A DNA stretch of 64,000 nucleotides from contig OY829329.1 in NCBI GenBank assembly GCA_963691655.1, positions 23,549,883 through 23,613,882 of the forward strand, read 5' to 3'. Shown here piece after piece: positions 24,901 through 35,451 of this stretch (its first letter is position 1; each line of letters starts with the position of its first letter). The position numbers were made by a program, and so were the translations under genes. Under the pieces are notes generated by a model. The model saw only the letters and a program-made list of their open reading frames with translations, was not told the DNA's origin and made no database searches. Origin of the DNA: Toxonevra muliebris (Eukaryota; Arthropoda; Insecta; Diptera; Pallopteridae).

Positions 24901-27900
24901 TGCCTATATGCCACTATCAGGATTGCACCAAATTGAAATTTTTTCGTTTATCTGTTGTATTAAAGCTAGTGCCAGGGAGCGGTCATTGTCAATTGGTCTT
25001 ATACAGTGGGAAACCGTATCTATAAAACATTTCCAGCATGCTCGGCAAATCTCGCTTTGATCTTTACGCTGCGTGTGATCAATCCATTTCCATTTTTCGC
25101 TTTTTTTGTTTTTTTTTTTGGTGTGCAAATTAGGCTCAAATCACATTTTATATCTTCATTTTAGATCATATTCGGCCACCAAATGCGTAGTACGAGGGAA
25201 CTAACAAAAATTCGCTAAGTGGCTAGTATTGTATTAATTTGCAACTACTACTATTTGTTGTAGACAACAACTATTTCTACTATTTTTCTACTCCTATTTC
25301 CCACTACCTTTTTTAAAGCTATTTTAAAAGGCCCATATTTTCGCACTTCCTCCAAAGACCAGTCCTTCATTTTTGTAACTGTAAATGTTATTATTGTAAA
25401 TAAAAGTAGAAAACAGTAGCTTCGCGTCCTTGTGTTGGTATTTTATTTCACTTTAATCTATATCCAGACAACAGTTATTCCATTTCTATTTGAAAAAATC
25501 TACTAACAACGTGTACCCGAAAATGCGCGGGTACCCGGGAAAACGGGTACTTGTTGGAAACCTAGAAGCGATCGTATAACCAGCGGCCACAGTGAATTAA
25601 CGCAATAATATACAATCAAAACCAATATTTATCTGAAATAAATAAATAAATTGCTTAAGTAAATCAAACTCTTTTTTTTTCTTTGCTTTCAGAAAATTTG
25701 AAGAAGCTTTGGAAGTTATATCAACACATGGCGGTACCTTATCATTATTAACTGTTGCAAGGTATATCTATTTTTTATAATATTTTACTAATATAATTGA
25801 GATTATTATTTATAATTTCAGATTGTATATAAATCATTTGCTTACGCTGAAACAATTCGATGCAGCTGCAAAATTATGTCTACGAGTTTTAGGTAATAGT
25901 AAAGCACTATGGGAAGAGGAAGTATTCAAATTTGTAAAATATCAACAATTACGGTCTGTAAGCGCTTATTTACCAACATCCGATGAATGCAAATTAGATC
26001 CACACGTTTACGAGATGGTTTTATATGAATACTTAAAATTCGATGCCAATGGTTTCCTTAACCTCATAAAAGAATGGCAATCACATTTGTACAATTGCTC
26101 AGCGGTTATTAATGCAATACATGATAATTTTCGTAAACAAAATGCAAATGAACTGCTAGAAGCACTGGCGATATTATACTCGTATCAGGGTGATTATGAG
26201 AGTGCATTGCGAATGTATCTAAAGTGAGTTGCTGAATTAGAAATTATAAAATATTTTAAACTTTATAATTTACATAGATTACAAAATAAAGATGTCTTTG
26301 AGCTAATAAGTCGTTATGACCTTTATGGCGTTATACATAAAATGATTATACCGCTAATACAATTGGATAAGAAACGTGCTTTTAAAATGCTGCTCGATAA
26401 ACCTAAGATACCTCCAGAGATTGTAGTACAACAATTGGAACAAAATCAAGAATACTTATATTGGGTAATTAATAAATAAAATTAGACGTTCTCGTTTCAA
26501 TCCGTCATATAAAGTTGCTTGTTACTCGAATTGGTTAAAAACTTAATCTACATTTCTTTACAAATTTAAAAATAAGATAACTTAAGCGAGTAAATTACTT
26601 TGCCGTTATATATATATATATACTTGATTACAATTTTATTGTTTTTTTTTTTCTCACAGTATTTAGATGCTTTGGATAAAGTTGATAGTCGCGGTATATT
26701 CCATTGGAAACTTGTTAGTTTATATGCTGAATATGAACCGGAAAAATTGTTGCCATTTTTAAGACGCTCCCATCATTATCCCATACAAGAGGCGCTCGAT
26801 ATATGCAAGCGTAAATTATTCTACCCCGAAATGGTATACTTACTGGGGCAAATGGGTAATGCCATCGAAGCGCTAAACATTATTATTGATAAGGTAAGAA
26901 GTGTATAAAAATATCGATATTTATATTAAAAATCACACAAGTTGTGTGCTTATAAAAGTGAAGCTAATTAAAGCTCAAAGCTTTTCCCTTTAAGTCTGCT
27001 ACTGTGCCTGATTTTTAACAATGATTTGTGTTACACTGACTAAGAGAGTCTATATTTTTAAGACAATAGAGGCAGTTGTAAAGGATGATATTCCCCAAAT
27101 ATATTTAAAATATATGTGCAAATTGTCGGCGTTTAAGCAGAAATCACTAAGTAAATTTTTTTATTATGTGAGATGAAGTTAGTTTATACAATGCATGACG
27201 TACTATCGGCGCTGGAAAAACCTGACAAATTTTTATCCCCTCTCTTTTCCATTTCTATTCTCTCTATCTACTGTCTTTTTCCGTTGTCTCTTTATCTTTC
27301 TCCTTTATCTGTTTATTTTCCCCACTTCTCTTTCTCATTTCAATTCATCCCACTATATATTTCTTATGTGTTTCACTGTTTGTTTTCCTATCTTATCTAT
27401 CCTTTATCTATTTTTTTGCTTCTTCCTCTTTTCCCGATTTTTTCCTCTCTCTCCCCTAATTCTCTCCCTCCTTTGTCTTTCTTTTTCTATAACTATCAGC
27501 CATGTTCTGAATTTAATTTTCGAGTGAAATTAAAGTCGAAACAGTAATTCATATTGCTGCAATTTCACTCGACAGTGAATTTTAAACCATGGCTGCATCT
27601 CTCTCTTTTCTCTTTATCGTTTCATCTCTCAATGTATATTGCCAATGGCTCCCTCTTTATTTTTCTTTCCTTTTTCTCCACTTTCTGTCTTCCGTCTAGG
27701 GAAACTTGGTTCCATCCTCTTTTCTCTTTATCTCTCTGCTTTTCCTCTCCTCATTCCTATTTTATTTCCTCTTTTTCTACGCTCGCTTCCTTTGTCTTTG
27801 TTTCCTTTCTCTCTTCTCGTTCTCTCTGTCTTCCTTTTTCTCCCTCTTCTCTTTATCTCCTTCATCTTTTTTCTATCCACTTTTTCCTATTTCTCCCCTT

Positions 27901-29166
27901 TTCTCCTCTCTCTACTTTTTTCCTCTTTTCCTCTCCTTTTCCTCCTCTCTCTTCTTTTTTCCTCTTTTCCTCCTTCTCCTTTTTCTTTTTTCTCTTTTTC
28001 TTTCTCCCCCTTTTTCCCCTTTTTCTTTTCCTCTTCCTCTTTCTCTCCTTTTTCTTTCTCCCCTTTTCTACTCTCTCCTTTTCATCTTTCTCTGCTTTTC
28101 TTTCCTTTTCCTTTCTCTCGCTCCTCTTCCTCCTTTTCCCACTTTTTCTCTCATCCTCTCTTTCCCCTCTTCTTTTCTTTACTCCTTTTCCCTTTTTCCT
28201 CTTCTTGCTCTCTTTACCCTATTACTCTCTTTTCCTTTTTCCATACCCCTCTCTATCCCTTTTTGCTTTCTCACTCTCCTCTTTCTCTTTTTCCGCTCTA
28301 CCCTCTTTCTTACTCTACCTTTTTCTATCTCTCATCTTTCTCTCTTCTTTGTCCTCTCTCTCTCTCATCTTTTCCCTTTTTCGTTTTATCTTTATATATT
28401 TAGGGATATTTTCTTCCATAATTCTAATAGCATATTAATTTTTCTTTTTCAAAACCATTTTTAAAGCTCAAAGACATTGAAATGGCCATAGAATTTTGCA
28501 AAGAGCACGATGATTCCGATTTGTGGAATGTACTCATAGATGAATCTGTGAAAAAACCTGAGATTATGATTAAACTTTTAGATGGTATTGTGGGTAAGTG
28601 AAACATTTTGTACTGTTCTTAATATGCATTAATGTTTTATTATCTTTTTTAAGGTTATGTAAACCCTGAATCTGTTGTTAATAAAATTAAAATGGGCCAA
28701 AAAATACCAGGATTACGAAAGGCAGTTGTGAAAATGCTATGGGATTATCGTTTGCAGGTAAAAAATAATCAAGCAATAATTTCTTGCTTTAATATACACC
28801 ATTATTAGCCCACCATATAAAGCGAAATTCACTTTAGAAATTTGAAATAGTTCCTCATAAATATTTAAAATTACTTCATCATTATAGTTGAAAATCCAAC
28901 AAGGCTGCAACAACATACAACTTGCTGACTACTTCAATGCACATGCTGCGGTGGTGAAAAAACAAAATCGTGCACTCAATGTTTCCTATGAAAGCAGCTG
29001 TCAGAAATGCCGTCGTATTGTACTCTCAAAAGGAGGCTCTGCTCCACGTAATGATTTAATCATATTTCAATGTGGGCACATGTATCATGAGCCCTGCGTG
29101 CCCGGTCGTCATACAAATGAACATTGCGGTATTTGTAGGGTACAGAATGAAGAAGATGATAATTAA
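18942..29166 (+). CDS. lt: Vps41 / light, HOPS complex subunit
   Basis: Fifteen exons: 18942-18968, 19037-19159, 19247-19420, 19482-19602, 19668-19866, 19936-20090, 20164-20350, 20754-20894, 25693-25761, 25822-26223, 26278-26464, 26660-26893, 28467-28593, 28654-28757, 28888-29166. All phases agree, giving 842 residues, the usual length for the family. An acidic N-terminus is followed by a WD40-like propeller ([22 protein letters not shown]), a clathrin-heavy-chain-repeat region ([31 protein letters not shown]) and a C-terminal RING-like Cys/His set ([18 protein letters not shown]). Vps41 tethers late endosomes and AP-3 vesicles to lysosomes; the Drosophila light gene gives an eye-pigment granule phenotype. 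Intron 8 (4.8 kb) contains a nested gene on the other strand. AATAAA lies near 29522. Confidence 0.96.
21090..21480 (-). mobile_element. Degenerate Tc1/mariner-superfamily transposase fragment
   Basis: Minus-strand pieces read [24 protein letters not shown] and ADKPMSF, ending [12 protein letters not shown]. This matches the C-terminal half of a widespread insect transposase whose copies read CDLTPLDFFLWGYVK (family recalled, not searched). A deletion removes the segment between the first two pieces and stops interrupt it. Confidence 0.7.
23138..23143 (-). terminator. Polyadenylation signal for the galactosyltransferase gene
   Basis: AATAAA on the minus strand about 100 bases after the stop codon at 23242-23244. 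Confidence 0.55.
23242..24411 (-). CDS. beta3GalTII: Beta-1,3-galactosyltransferase 6 (proteoglycan linker enzyme), nested gene
   Basis: Intact intronless gene of 389 residues. A short cytoplasmic start, one membrane anchor (residues about 8-30) and a GT31 catalytic domain indicate a type II Golgi enzyme. Visible motifs are [20 protein letters not shown] (54-73), HFFAVGT (141-147), the metal/UDP-sugar DDD (205-207 in [11 protein letters not shown]), LGGGYVIS (274-281) and EDVSMG (301-306). Family knowledge: B3GALT6 adds the second galactose of the GAG linker tetrasaccharide; Drosophila beta3GalTII is the likely orthologue. A Met at residue 4 is an alternative start. It lies antisense inside Vps41 intron 8. 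Confidence 0.93.
   Translation of the reverse strand: MRRMSNLVTLFTAMFAFFFGAFITTILISIDQCPTLKSGIAKLEPHPDIFLMVLVLSAPNNVDKRRTMRETWLRLGQPLQLPYYPEDFIYIPEYDTKRGGHLQMEGVTEQTNRLRIYLDWLDGVQQNGEAQNTRRSIQIKHFFAVGTEEMSPGLRAELDREHKANKDMLLLPRLHDTYANLTEKVLHSIDALTNHYDFSYLLKVDDDTYVKMDNLLNELVSYDRKLTRKAAEYRLQPLPELYWGYFNGRANIKTKGQWSEKHYFLANRYITYALGGGYVISRKICQYVAGQSEYLSTYVSEDVSMGTWLAPLRYVYRRHDSRFDTGYMPRKCRRQHLVLHKRTEAHMRDLYAGKLCTFEIANEQQLKRPAEYYYDWTKLSDKCCDSIVV
24904..25086 (-). pseudogene. Cys-rich fragment resembling the start of a ZAD zinc-finger domain
   Basis: Minus strand reads [17 protein letters not shown], then [15 protein letters not shown], then a stop. The C-x2-C start and the NPDSG phrase resemble a zinc-finger-associated domain, whose second Cys pair is absent here. 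It is probably a relic; the identification is tentative. Confidence 0.3.
27235..28400 (+). repeat. 1.2-kb pyrimidine-rich tract in Vps41 intron 12
   Basis: Almost pure C/T on the plus strand in TCTTTT, CTCCTTTTT and similar variants, without a fixed unit. It is interrupted only by the 99-bp palindrome at 27497-27595 and short A-containing islands. It opens long low-complexity Ser/Phe/Leu/Pro reading frames that are artefacts. The exon 13 acceptor (28466) follows the tract. Confidence 0.9.
27497..27595. repeat. 99-bp palindromic insertion within the pyrimidine tract
   Basis: Left arm starts CAGCCATGTTCTGAATTTAA and reaches CGAGTGAAATT; the right arm (AATTTCACTCG to CCATGGCTG) is its reverse complement with a few mismatches. 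Arms are about 35 bp, loop about 30 bp. It may be a small foldback MITE. Confidence 0.7.
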
Positions 29167-29521
29167 AACAATAACACAAATATATAGCCTTGGTTAATGG
29201 TTGGATGCTAAAAAGACAACATTAGCAACATTATCGTTCATCATCACAATGCTGCAATTTAATTTATATAGTATACATAAAAATTGTACATTCGCATAAT
29301 TCATAATATATTTCAATTATCCCCACTAAGTGTAGGTAATTGTGTAGTAGTCGTAGTAATTATTTCATTCTCCTTATTTCTGCACTGCTTTATCCATACG
29401 TAAATCATATTCAGTATAACCACTATGTATGCCTTAATGGAATTTTCATATATGCATGTATTTGAAATTTACATTGAACTATTTGTAAAAAAAAAACAAC
29501 AAAAGAAACGAAAGAACATTA

Positions 29522-29527
29522 AATAAA
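29522..29527 (+). terminator. Polyadenylation signal for Vps41
   Basis: AATAAA about 355 bases after the stop codon, followed by further A-rich sequence. Earlier variants are weaker. Confidence 0.4.
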
Positions 29528-29833
29528 AATAAAACTTTCACTTAATTTTTGACTGTGTAGGCATAATTTGCTTTAGTCTGTAAGCTTTATGTTTTTTATA
29601 CGAAATCATATTTATTTAATAAAAACATATACATATATAAACGTATTTTAATTAATATTTATTTGGCATTCAGCTTACTGCTGATTCCTGTGAAAGTCCA
29701 GGTACTCAGAGCTCTTGGTCCTTTGAGAGCCTGAGCAATTTTCATGGCTGTACAATAACATGACGTATGGAGTATAAATTCTAAAGAGATTGCGATTCGC
29801 TCTATACAAAAGAATCATGGACTAAGGCTGAAG

Positions 29834-30104
29834 TTAGGTTGGTTCTGGCTTTTCGGCGAACACATCACATTTTAGTCGTGCTCGGCGTAGGTGGTTTCAT
29901 TGAGTATTGAAATGTACTCTTTTGTTTAATACTATTTTGTAAAATAACTCATTGCCACCCCGAATGATCGGCGTGCTCTGTGTTCATTTCACCCAGCATA
30001 TTGTGGTCGTTGAGAAAGTGAGTAAAGATTCTCACTTTGTGCTCGGTGCAACAACAATTTTATTGTGTGTCGCCGAGCAAAATCTGAACATAACCACAGC
30101 CTAA
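29834..30104. mobile_element. Possible inverted-repeat element
   Basis: Ends TTAGGTTGG and CAGCCTAA are related, and inner blocks near GCTCGGCG occur in inverted orientation at both sides (29855-29895 and 30040-30080). Similarity is imperfect; the call is tentative. Confidence 0.35.
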
Positions 30105-30112
30105 CCGAACGA

Positions 30113-30590
30113 ATTGCATGACTCATATCGAAAAGAACGTAATACATCAAACAAAATCACGTTCGATCGAACAACATAGGTTGGACCGGACAAATTGGTT
30201 TGATGAAATTAAATCCTACATTAATATGTTAATGAACATATATGTATAAAGTTAAATGTAGTGTGACGTGTGGTCGCAGTGGTCTAGCTGGTATATGATG
30301 GGCTGATGCACGGAATGCCCTGGGTTCAATACCTGGCACGGTTAAAAAAATTAACATAACGTTTCAACAAAAGCAGGAAAATGTAATTGACTGTGGAAAA
30401 GATGGCAAACCCCCCCCACCGTACAAATATTAAGAGAGGAAGGAGGGCACTAAAGGGAGTAAGGAAACTGGGTGAGGAAAAAGGATAGAGAGAGGGGAAG
30501 AAGAGGAGAAAGAGATAGTATAGAAATATCGGAGAAAGAGACCGAGGGAGAAGAGAGAAGAAAGAAGAAATAATATCTACCAGAAAAAGG
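30113..30590 (+). mobile_element. SINE-like repeat A with tRNA-derived core
   Basis: The core 30271-30342 has a box A-like AGTGGTCTAGCTGG (30278-30291) and box B-like GGGTTCAATACC (30322-30333), spaced as in a tRNA gene but without a foldable complete tRNA. About 150 bases upstream (with CACGTTCGATCGAACAACAT and AAAGTTAAATGTAG) match the minus-strand copy at 32935-33480. A purine-rich (GGAGAAAGAG) tail follows from about 30430. Confidence 0.7.
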
Positions 30591-30723
30591 AGGGGTCGAT
30601 TTTTTCTGTTAAAATTATGCACCTTAAAAACGAATCGAATTAATTCTTGCTGTACTTATTTTATTTTAGAACATTTTATTCCAATAAAACAATTTTCACA
30701 CAATGTACAAAAAACAGTATTAT

Positions 30724-31310
30724 ATTAGGTGTACAACTTTGCTTCCGCCGTTTTCCGATTGATGGCTGCATCGGTAAGGGCTAATTGTCATAAAGTGAGC
30801 TTGAATATCTGTTAACGTATCGACATCGCTGCATTAGTGAAAGTTGTTTTCATTTTTGAATTATTTTCGATTCAAAATGTCTGTTTTCGAGCCAAATTCT
30901 CATCATTTGCGGGACCAGCTCGATGTGATATACTATGAGCTACTGAAACCGAGTGAAACATCACAGGAGATCGGTACCGAACGCAACTGATGCGTTTGAG
31001 TCGAGTATTGAAGGAAAAACGGCCACAGTACCAAGAGAGGCACGACAAAAACATACTCCAGCATAACAATGCTCTGCAACACGTCGCAAGAGTGGTCAAG
31101 ACATATTTGAAAACACTGAAATTAGTGGTCTTGCCCCACCCGCCATACTCCCCAGACGTCGCTCCTTCCGACTACCTTCTGTTTTGTTGGATGGCGCATG
31201 GCCTGGCGGATCAGCATGTTCGTTCTTACGAGGAAGTAAAAAAATGGACCCAATTATGGATCGCGTCGAAAGACGCTAGCGACGTGCAATACTTTGAATA
31301 ATACATCTGC
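30724..31310 (+). mobile_element. Internally deleted mariner
   Basis: A likely terminal repeat (TTAGGTGTACAACTTTGCTT) leads to ATG at 30878 and MSVFEPNSHHLRDQL, then jumps to VIYYELLKPSET, RPQYQERHDKN, LPHPPYSPDVAPSDYLLF and WIASKDASDVQYFE. The centre of the transposase, including the first catalytic Asp, is deleted and frames shift. Motifs fit the mellifera/rosa-like mariners (from memory). The right terminal repeat is not visible. Confidence 0.85.
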
Positions 31311-31439
31311 AGGTTGAAACGAAAAAGTGGTAGATTTTGGCGAATTGCAAATAGTGGGTGGTAAAAGTGGTAGAGGTTAAAAATGCCGAAAAAAGTGTTA
31401 GATCTACTATAATTGTGGTAAAGTGACAGTACTGGGAGG

Positions 31440-32221
31440 TAGTGTTGATTCGATACCCACATAGTATCGATACTTTTACTCATTACTTGTATCGAATAAA
31501 AGTATCGATGCCACCGAAAATATCGGGAAAAAGTATCGAATAATCCTTTAAAGAAACCAATTTCACTTTATTTTTGTTTAAGTGGCTCTCGAGGAACACA
31601 TTCAGGTCAGATCGGCAAATTGTGATACCACATGGTTGAACCTACAGTTTACACTACTCAACACGAGTTTTTCGCCAATACATCATAGTTTTGAGATATT
31701 TCCACTGGAAACACCTGAATCATATAGAAATGGCGTTAACTTAATTAAATGATATTTATTATGTTTAGATGGAAATCGCTAGAAAATTTGTAATAGAAGG
31801 AAAACTAATCAACAGATTATAGCTTGCTAAAAATATTTTATCTTAATGAAAATGTTTCAGTAAACATTATATTCTACATGCATGGCAGGCAATATTTTCT
31901 AGAGCTTCAATACTATACTGTACATTGGAATATTGCAATATGAACTGAAATATTTTGAATATGCATACTGAATAATCCTGCAGTAGTATTTTGAAATATA
32001 TTATTAATTGCTGTAAAATATTGCAATACGACTCACAATCTTAAATATTGTATAGCAATATTTCAGTTTTATAAACCAAAAGTATCGAGTATCCGATACT
32101 GACACTTTTTTGTCGATACCAAGTAAAATACTTATGGCATGGCATCGAATAAAAAAATTACTTGAATCGAATGAAAAGTATCGAGTATTTACTCGTATTT
32201 ACTTGTATTGAATCATCACTA
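31440..32221. mobile_element. Non-autonomous hAT-type element with perfect 8-bp target duplication
   Basis: Starts TAGTGTTGATTCGATAC and ends with the reverse complement of TAGTGATGATTCAATAC. It is flanked on both sides by CTGGGAGG (31432-31439 and 32222-32229). Both ends are rich in repeated GTATCGA words (sub-terminal repeats). There is no transposase in the 782 bp. The 8-bp duplication and T/CAGTG termini are the hAT signature. Confidence 0.85.
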
Positions 32222-32934
32222 CTGGGAGGAAGAAAAATAAAAAAGATGATAAGGAAGGTGATAGAGAGAGGGCAAGAGGAAAAGAAAAGAGTAAAAGAAA
32301 AGGATTGGAAATAGAAAAATTGAACTGATGATTAGGAATTTGTTTACTTTTCTCAATAACTAAGAGGCTAAGATTTTTTTAGTGAAAAAAATAATTCTTG
32401 AAAGCATGAAGGGTTTTTCAATTAGAGATTGTGTAAATTTTTCTGCAAGTTTTTGTGATCGGTTCAACAGAACTATGAATAAATTTTATCAAAATCTCTT
32501 TTTTTTTATAGCTTTTTAAATTTAGTTAGTTATGCAACTCCAAGATAAAGTATTAAAATATGATTACGGAACTTGACTGATGATCACATCTGAGATAAAA
32601 AGAATGAAATTGAAGTGAAAGTGAAGTGAAAGGGTGCGTGATAGTAATTTCGATGCAGATTCGATTAGTTTCTGATTTATAGGTACTCAAACTCAAGAAC
32701 GGAGCTATATTCTTTTTGAATATTGTTAAACATCTATTTTCATTGAGCATACTTTGAAAGGAACTCAAAATTAGGTAACTGGAAAACTAACGCAGGTTAG
32801 ACGTGGGATTATTCTTGCTATTTCACGAGGTTCTGATCCGCAATAAATGGTTCAGTGTCATTTTATTATAAAAACGGCTATTACAAAAAAGTTTTGTCAT
32901 ATTGAAAGATTCCATAGATTAAATTGTTGATTTT

Positions 32935-33480
32935 ATGTCCGACAAAAAGAAAAATATAAAAAATAATACCGCGGCTTTTCTCTCTCTGACTTACTCTCTC
33001 TTTCCTTCCTCCCCCTTATTCCATATTCCCATTCTGTCTTTCTTTCCCTTCCAATTCTGTGTCTTCTTCCCGTTCTTGATTTCATTCCTCTTGTACTATT
33101 TCTTCCCATCTCCTTTCCTCTTGTCCATCCCTTTTGCATAGTTTCGTTGTTGGAAATTTGTCGTTGGCAGCTGTCATGGTAGGTAGGGGCTGCTATTGGG
33201 GTTTAGGAACCACCTATAGTTTTTAATTTCGATTTGCCCGTGTGGGCTTTCGAACCTGGGCATTCTGCGTACCAGTCCAGCACACTAACCACTGATCCAC
33301 GGCGACCACATGTTATGCTACATTTAACTTTGCATATGTATGTTAAAATGCTAACATAATAAAGTGTGATCTAACGAAATTCGAACCAATTTTGTCTGAT
33401 CCAACTTATGTTATTCGATCGAACGCAGTTTTTGTTCGATGTTTGACGTTGTTTTCGGAGTAATACATACAATCAGTTAT
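32935..33480 (-). mobile_element. SINE-like repeat B with tRNA-derived core, inverted relative to copy A
   Basis: On the minus strand the core (33310 to 33238) carries TGGATCAGTGGTTAG (box A, 33299-33285) and GGTTCGAAAGCC (box B, 33256-33245). The upstream body (33480-33310) matches repeat A (GTTCGATCGAATAACATA, CAAAGTTAAATGTAG). The downstream part ends in a purine-rich tail (33140-32960). The pol III boxes are closer to consensus than in copy A. Confidence 0.75.
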
Positions 33481-33907
33481 TCGAGAAGTAAAATATAGGT
33501 TTAGTAAAGAGCGGTTTGAAATCTGTTTTTAATATGTATAAGGGGGATTCTCTAAGTCTAGCATATGCCTTTGTACAGTGCAATAATTTTGTTATTACTT
33601 TGTTGTATGGATTGAAAAGTTTTGCAACTTTAGATCTTCTTGCACGTTAATGATCAAGAAGAGGTGCTCTGTATAATTCTGTGGTGAATCCGTAGCTGAC
33701 AGCAGAATTTTTCTTAAGGATTTCAGGGAATGGCAATAAAATCTAAAGAAATTTTCCTCGATTTCCTGATTAAATCATTTCACTCTAATTTAACTTTTTT
33801 CAGACCTGTTTAGCGAGATTGAAAGTATCAATTCGAATTCCAAATACCCGAATCGAATATTATTTGTTTACAAAACGAATCCATGTACAATTAAAAAATT
33901 AATCAGT

Positions 33908-33913
33908 TTTATT
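33908..33913 (-). terminator. Polyadenylation signal for RpL5
   Basis: AATAAA on the minus strand about 90 bases after the stop codon. Confidence 0.55.
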
Positions 33914-34000
33914 TGTTGGTAAATAAAATCTTATATTATTATCATTGACGATGTTTTTGTTATTAATAATAATATTGGTATTAGTTCACATAATTCCATC

Positions 34001-35451
34001 TTAAGCGTCAGTTTCGCTCTTGAGCTTAGCAATATATGCAGCTTTATGTTCGGCAACCTTAACTTTACGTTGCTCGTTAGTAAGTTTCTTAGCATTCCAC
34101 CGTTTCTTAGTAATGCCGGTCTTCTGTACCTTCTTATGGGTAGGATCGGCACGAATTTGTTGGTGGGCTTTCTTGTAGATTTCTTCAAGCTATAGAACAT
34201 AACAACAAAAATTTAAATTAGCAAAAGGAAATTACTAAAAACGAAAAATTAAATTAGAAATGCATTAAGTGATTTTGTGCAACCATAAACAGGAAATGTA
34301 TCCCATTGAAAAGGGTAATAAATTTCGAACAGAGGTTGCTGGCAATTTTGATGTGGTCCACTTTTGGCACAGCCAGCGTCGTGGTTGAACAAGACACAGC
34401 GGTAATTTTGAAAATGGACGTCAAATATCTAAATAGTATCACATTCATTCATTCAGTACTCACATCATCAGCACGGATTCCCAGTTTAATGTAACGGCTG
34501 AATTGGCGTTTGAAGCTCTCCTCATCTTCCTCCTCCAAGGTGCGCATATAATCGGCAACATGTTGACCAAAGATATGAGAACGATGTACATCAGCGTTGA
34601 AACTCTTTGTTTCGGCCGAGTAACCCGGGAAACGCTTCACTGAATGAGGGATATTCAAACCGCCATCAACAGCGCCCTTCATGGCACCGAATACACGTGC
34701 ACCAGTGGTGGTACGTGCCAAACCAACATCCAAATAACAACGGAAAGCACCTGGACCATCATCGACTGGTTCGACATTGTATTCTTCACCGGTAACTTCG
34801 GTGCAACCACCATAGAGCGAATCCAAACCCAATTTGTTGAGGATGCGACGTGCAACTAGCAAGCCAGTGCAGTAAGCAGCGGCATAATTGGTCAAACCAA
34901 CCTGAAAAAATAAACACCAACAATAAATATACAATGCATAAACATAACCTCAATTGAAGTGAGGTAGTATTTAAGCTAAGCTTATCTATGGTTACCTTGA
35001 CGCCATACTTGTGCAACTCATGGGAATAGGCAGCGCATACAACACGATCGCCTTCGATTCTTGCATAGGCAATCTGTACGGTGACATCCTTGTTGGATAG
35101 ACGTACAATCAAACGATATTTGGGTGTGTTGTACTTATTCTTGTCCTGGAAGATCAAACGTTTCCTGGCATAATAATCGGTTTTACCCTCACGACGCCTG
35201 CGGAATTTAACCTGGTAGCGCTTGAAGTACTGCTTGTTCTTGACTACTTTAACGAAACCCTATGTTGAAGAAAGAAAACAATTAGTATATTTAGCATAGT
35301 ATTGCAATAGCAGCAGCAGCATATCCCCCATTTTTCAATCATAAATTTTCAATAACATCAGTATGCACTTCACAATCGTTTTATATAAACAGGTTTGCCA
35401 CTGAATTAAAATTTGTTTTTCAATAAGAATTTTGTCTATTTCACTCACCAT
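34001..35451 (-). CDS. RpL5: 60S ribosomal protein L5 (uL18)
   Basis: Exons on the minus strand are 35451-35449 (ATG only), 35259-34996, 34901-34464 and 34189-34001, giving 297 residues, as expected. The protein reads [82 protein letters not shown] and a basic C-terminus ending SETDA. RpL5 binds 5S rRNA with RpL11 in the central protuberance and is assembled through the nucleolus. The ATG-only first exon is followed by GTGAGTGA, a common layout for ribosomal protein genes. The gene is intact. In D. melanogaster RpL5 is pericentromeric on 2L, like light. Confidence 0.98.

Larger units (their letters stand above)
20895..25692 (+). other. Vps41 intron 8 with a nested gene and repeat remnants
   Basis: Donor GTAAGT at 20895, acceptor CTTTCAG at 25692. 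It holds a transposase relic (21090-21480), the complete galactosyltransferase gene (23242-24411, -) and a short Cys-containing fragment (24904-25086, -). 21480-23100 and 25130-25650 show no gene; 25130-25650 has an unusual GC-rich island near 25510-25560. Confidence 0.85.

Noticed and set aside
27173..28464. Three overlapping plus-strand frames of up to 294 codons
   Set aside because: They are Ser/Phe/Leu/Pro-only translations of the pyrimidine-rich intron tract, open in all three frames, with no domain.
30271..30342. A genuine tRNA gene
   Set aside because: A and B boxes are present but no full acceptor and anticodon stems could be formed, and the repeat has a related copy at 33238-33310, so a tRNA-derived repeat is more likely.
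34607..34859. Plus-strand ORFs over RpL5 exon 3
   Set aside because: Shadow frames opposite a strongly supported ribosomal protein exon.
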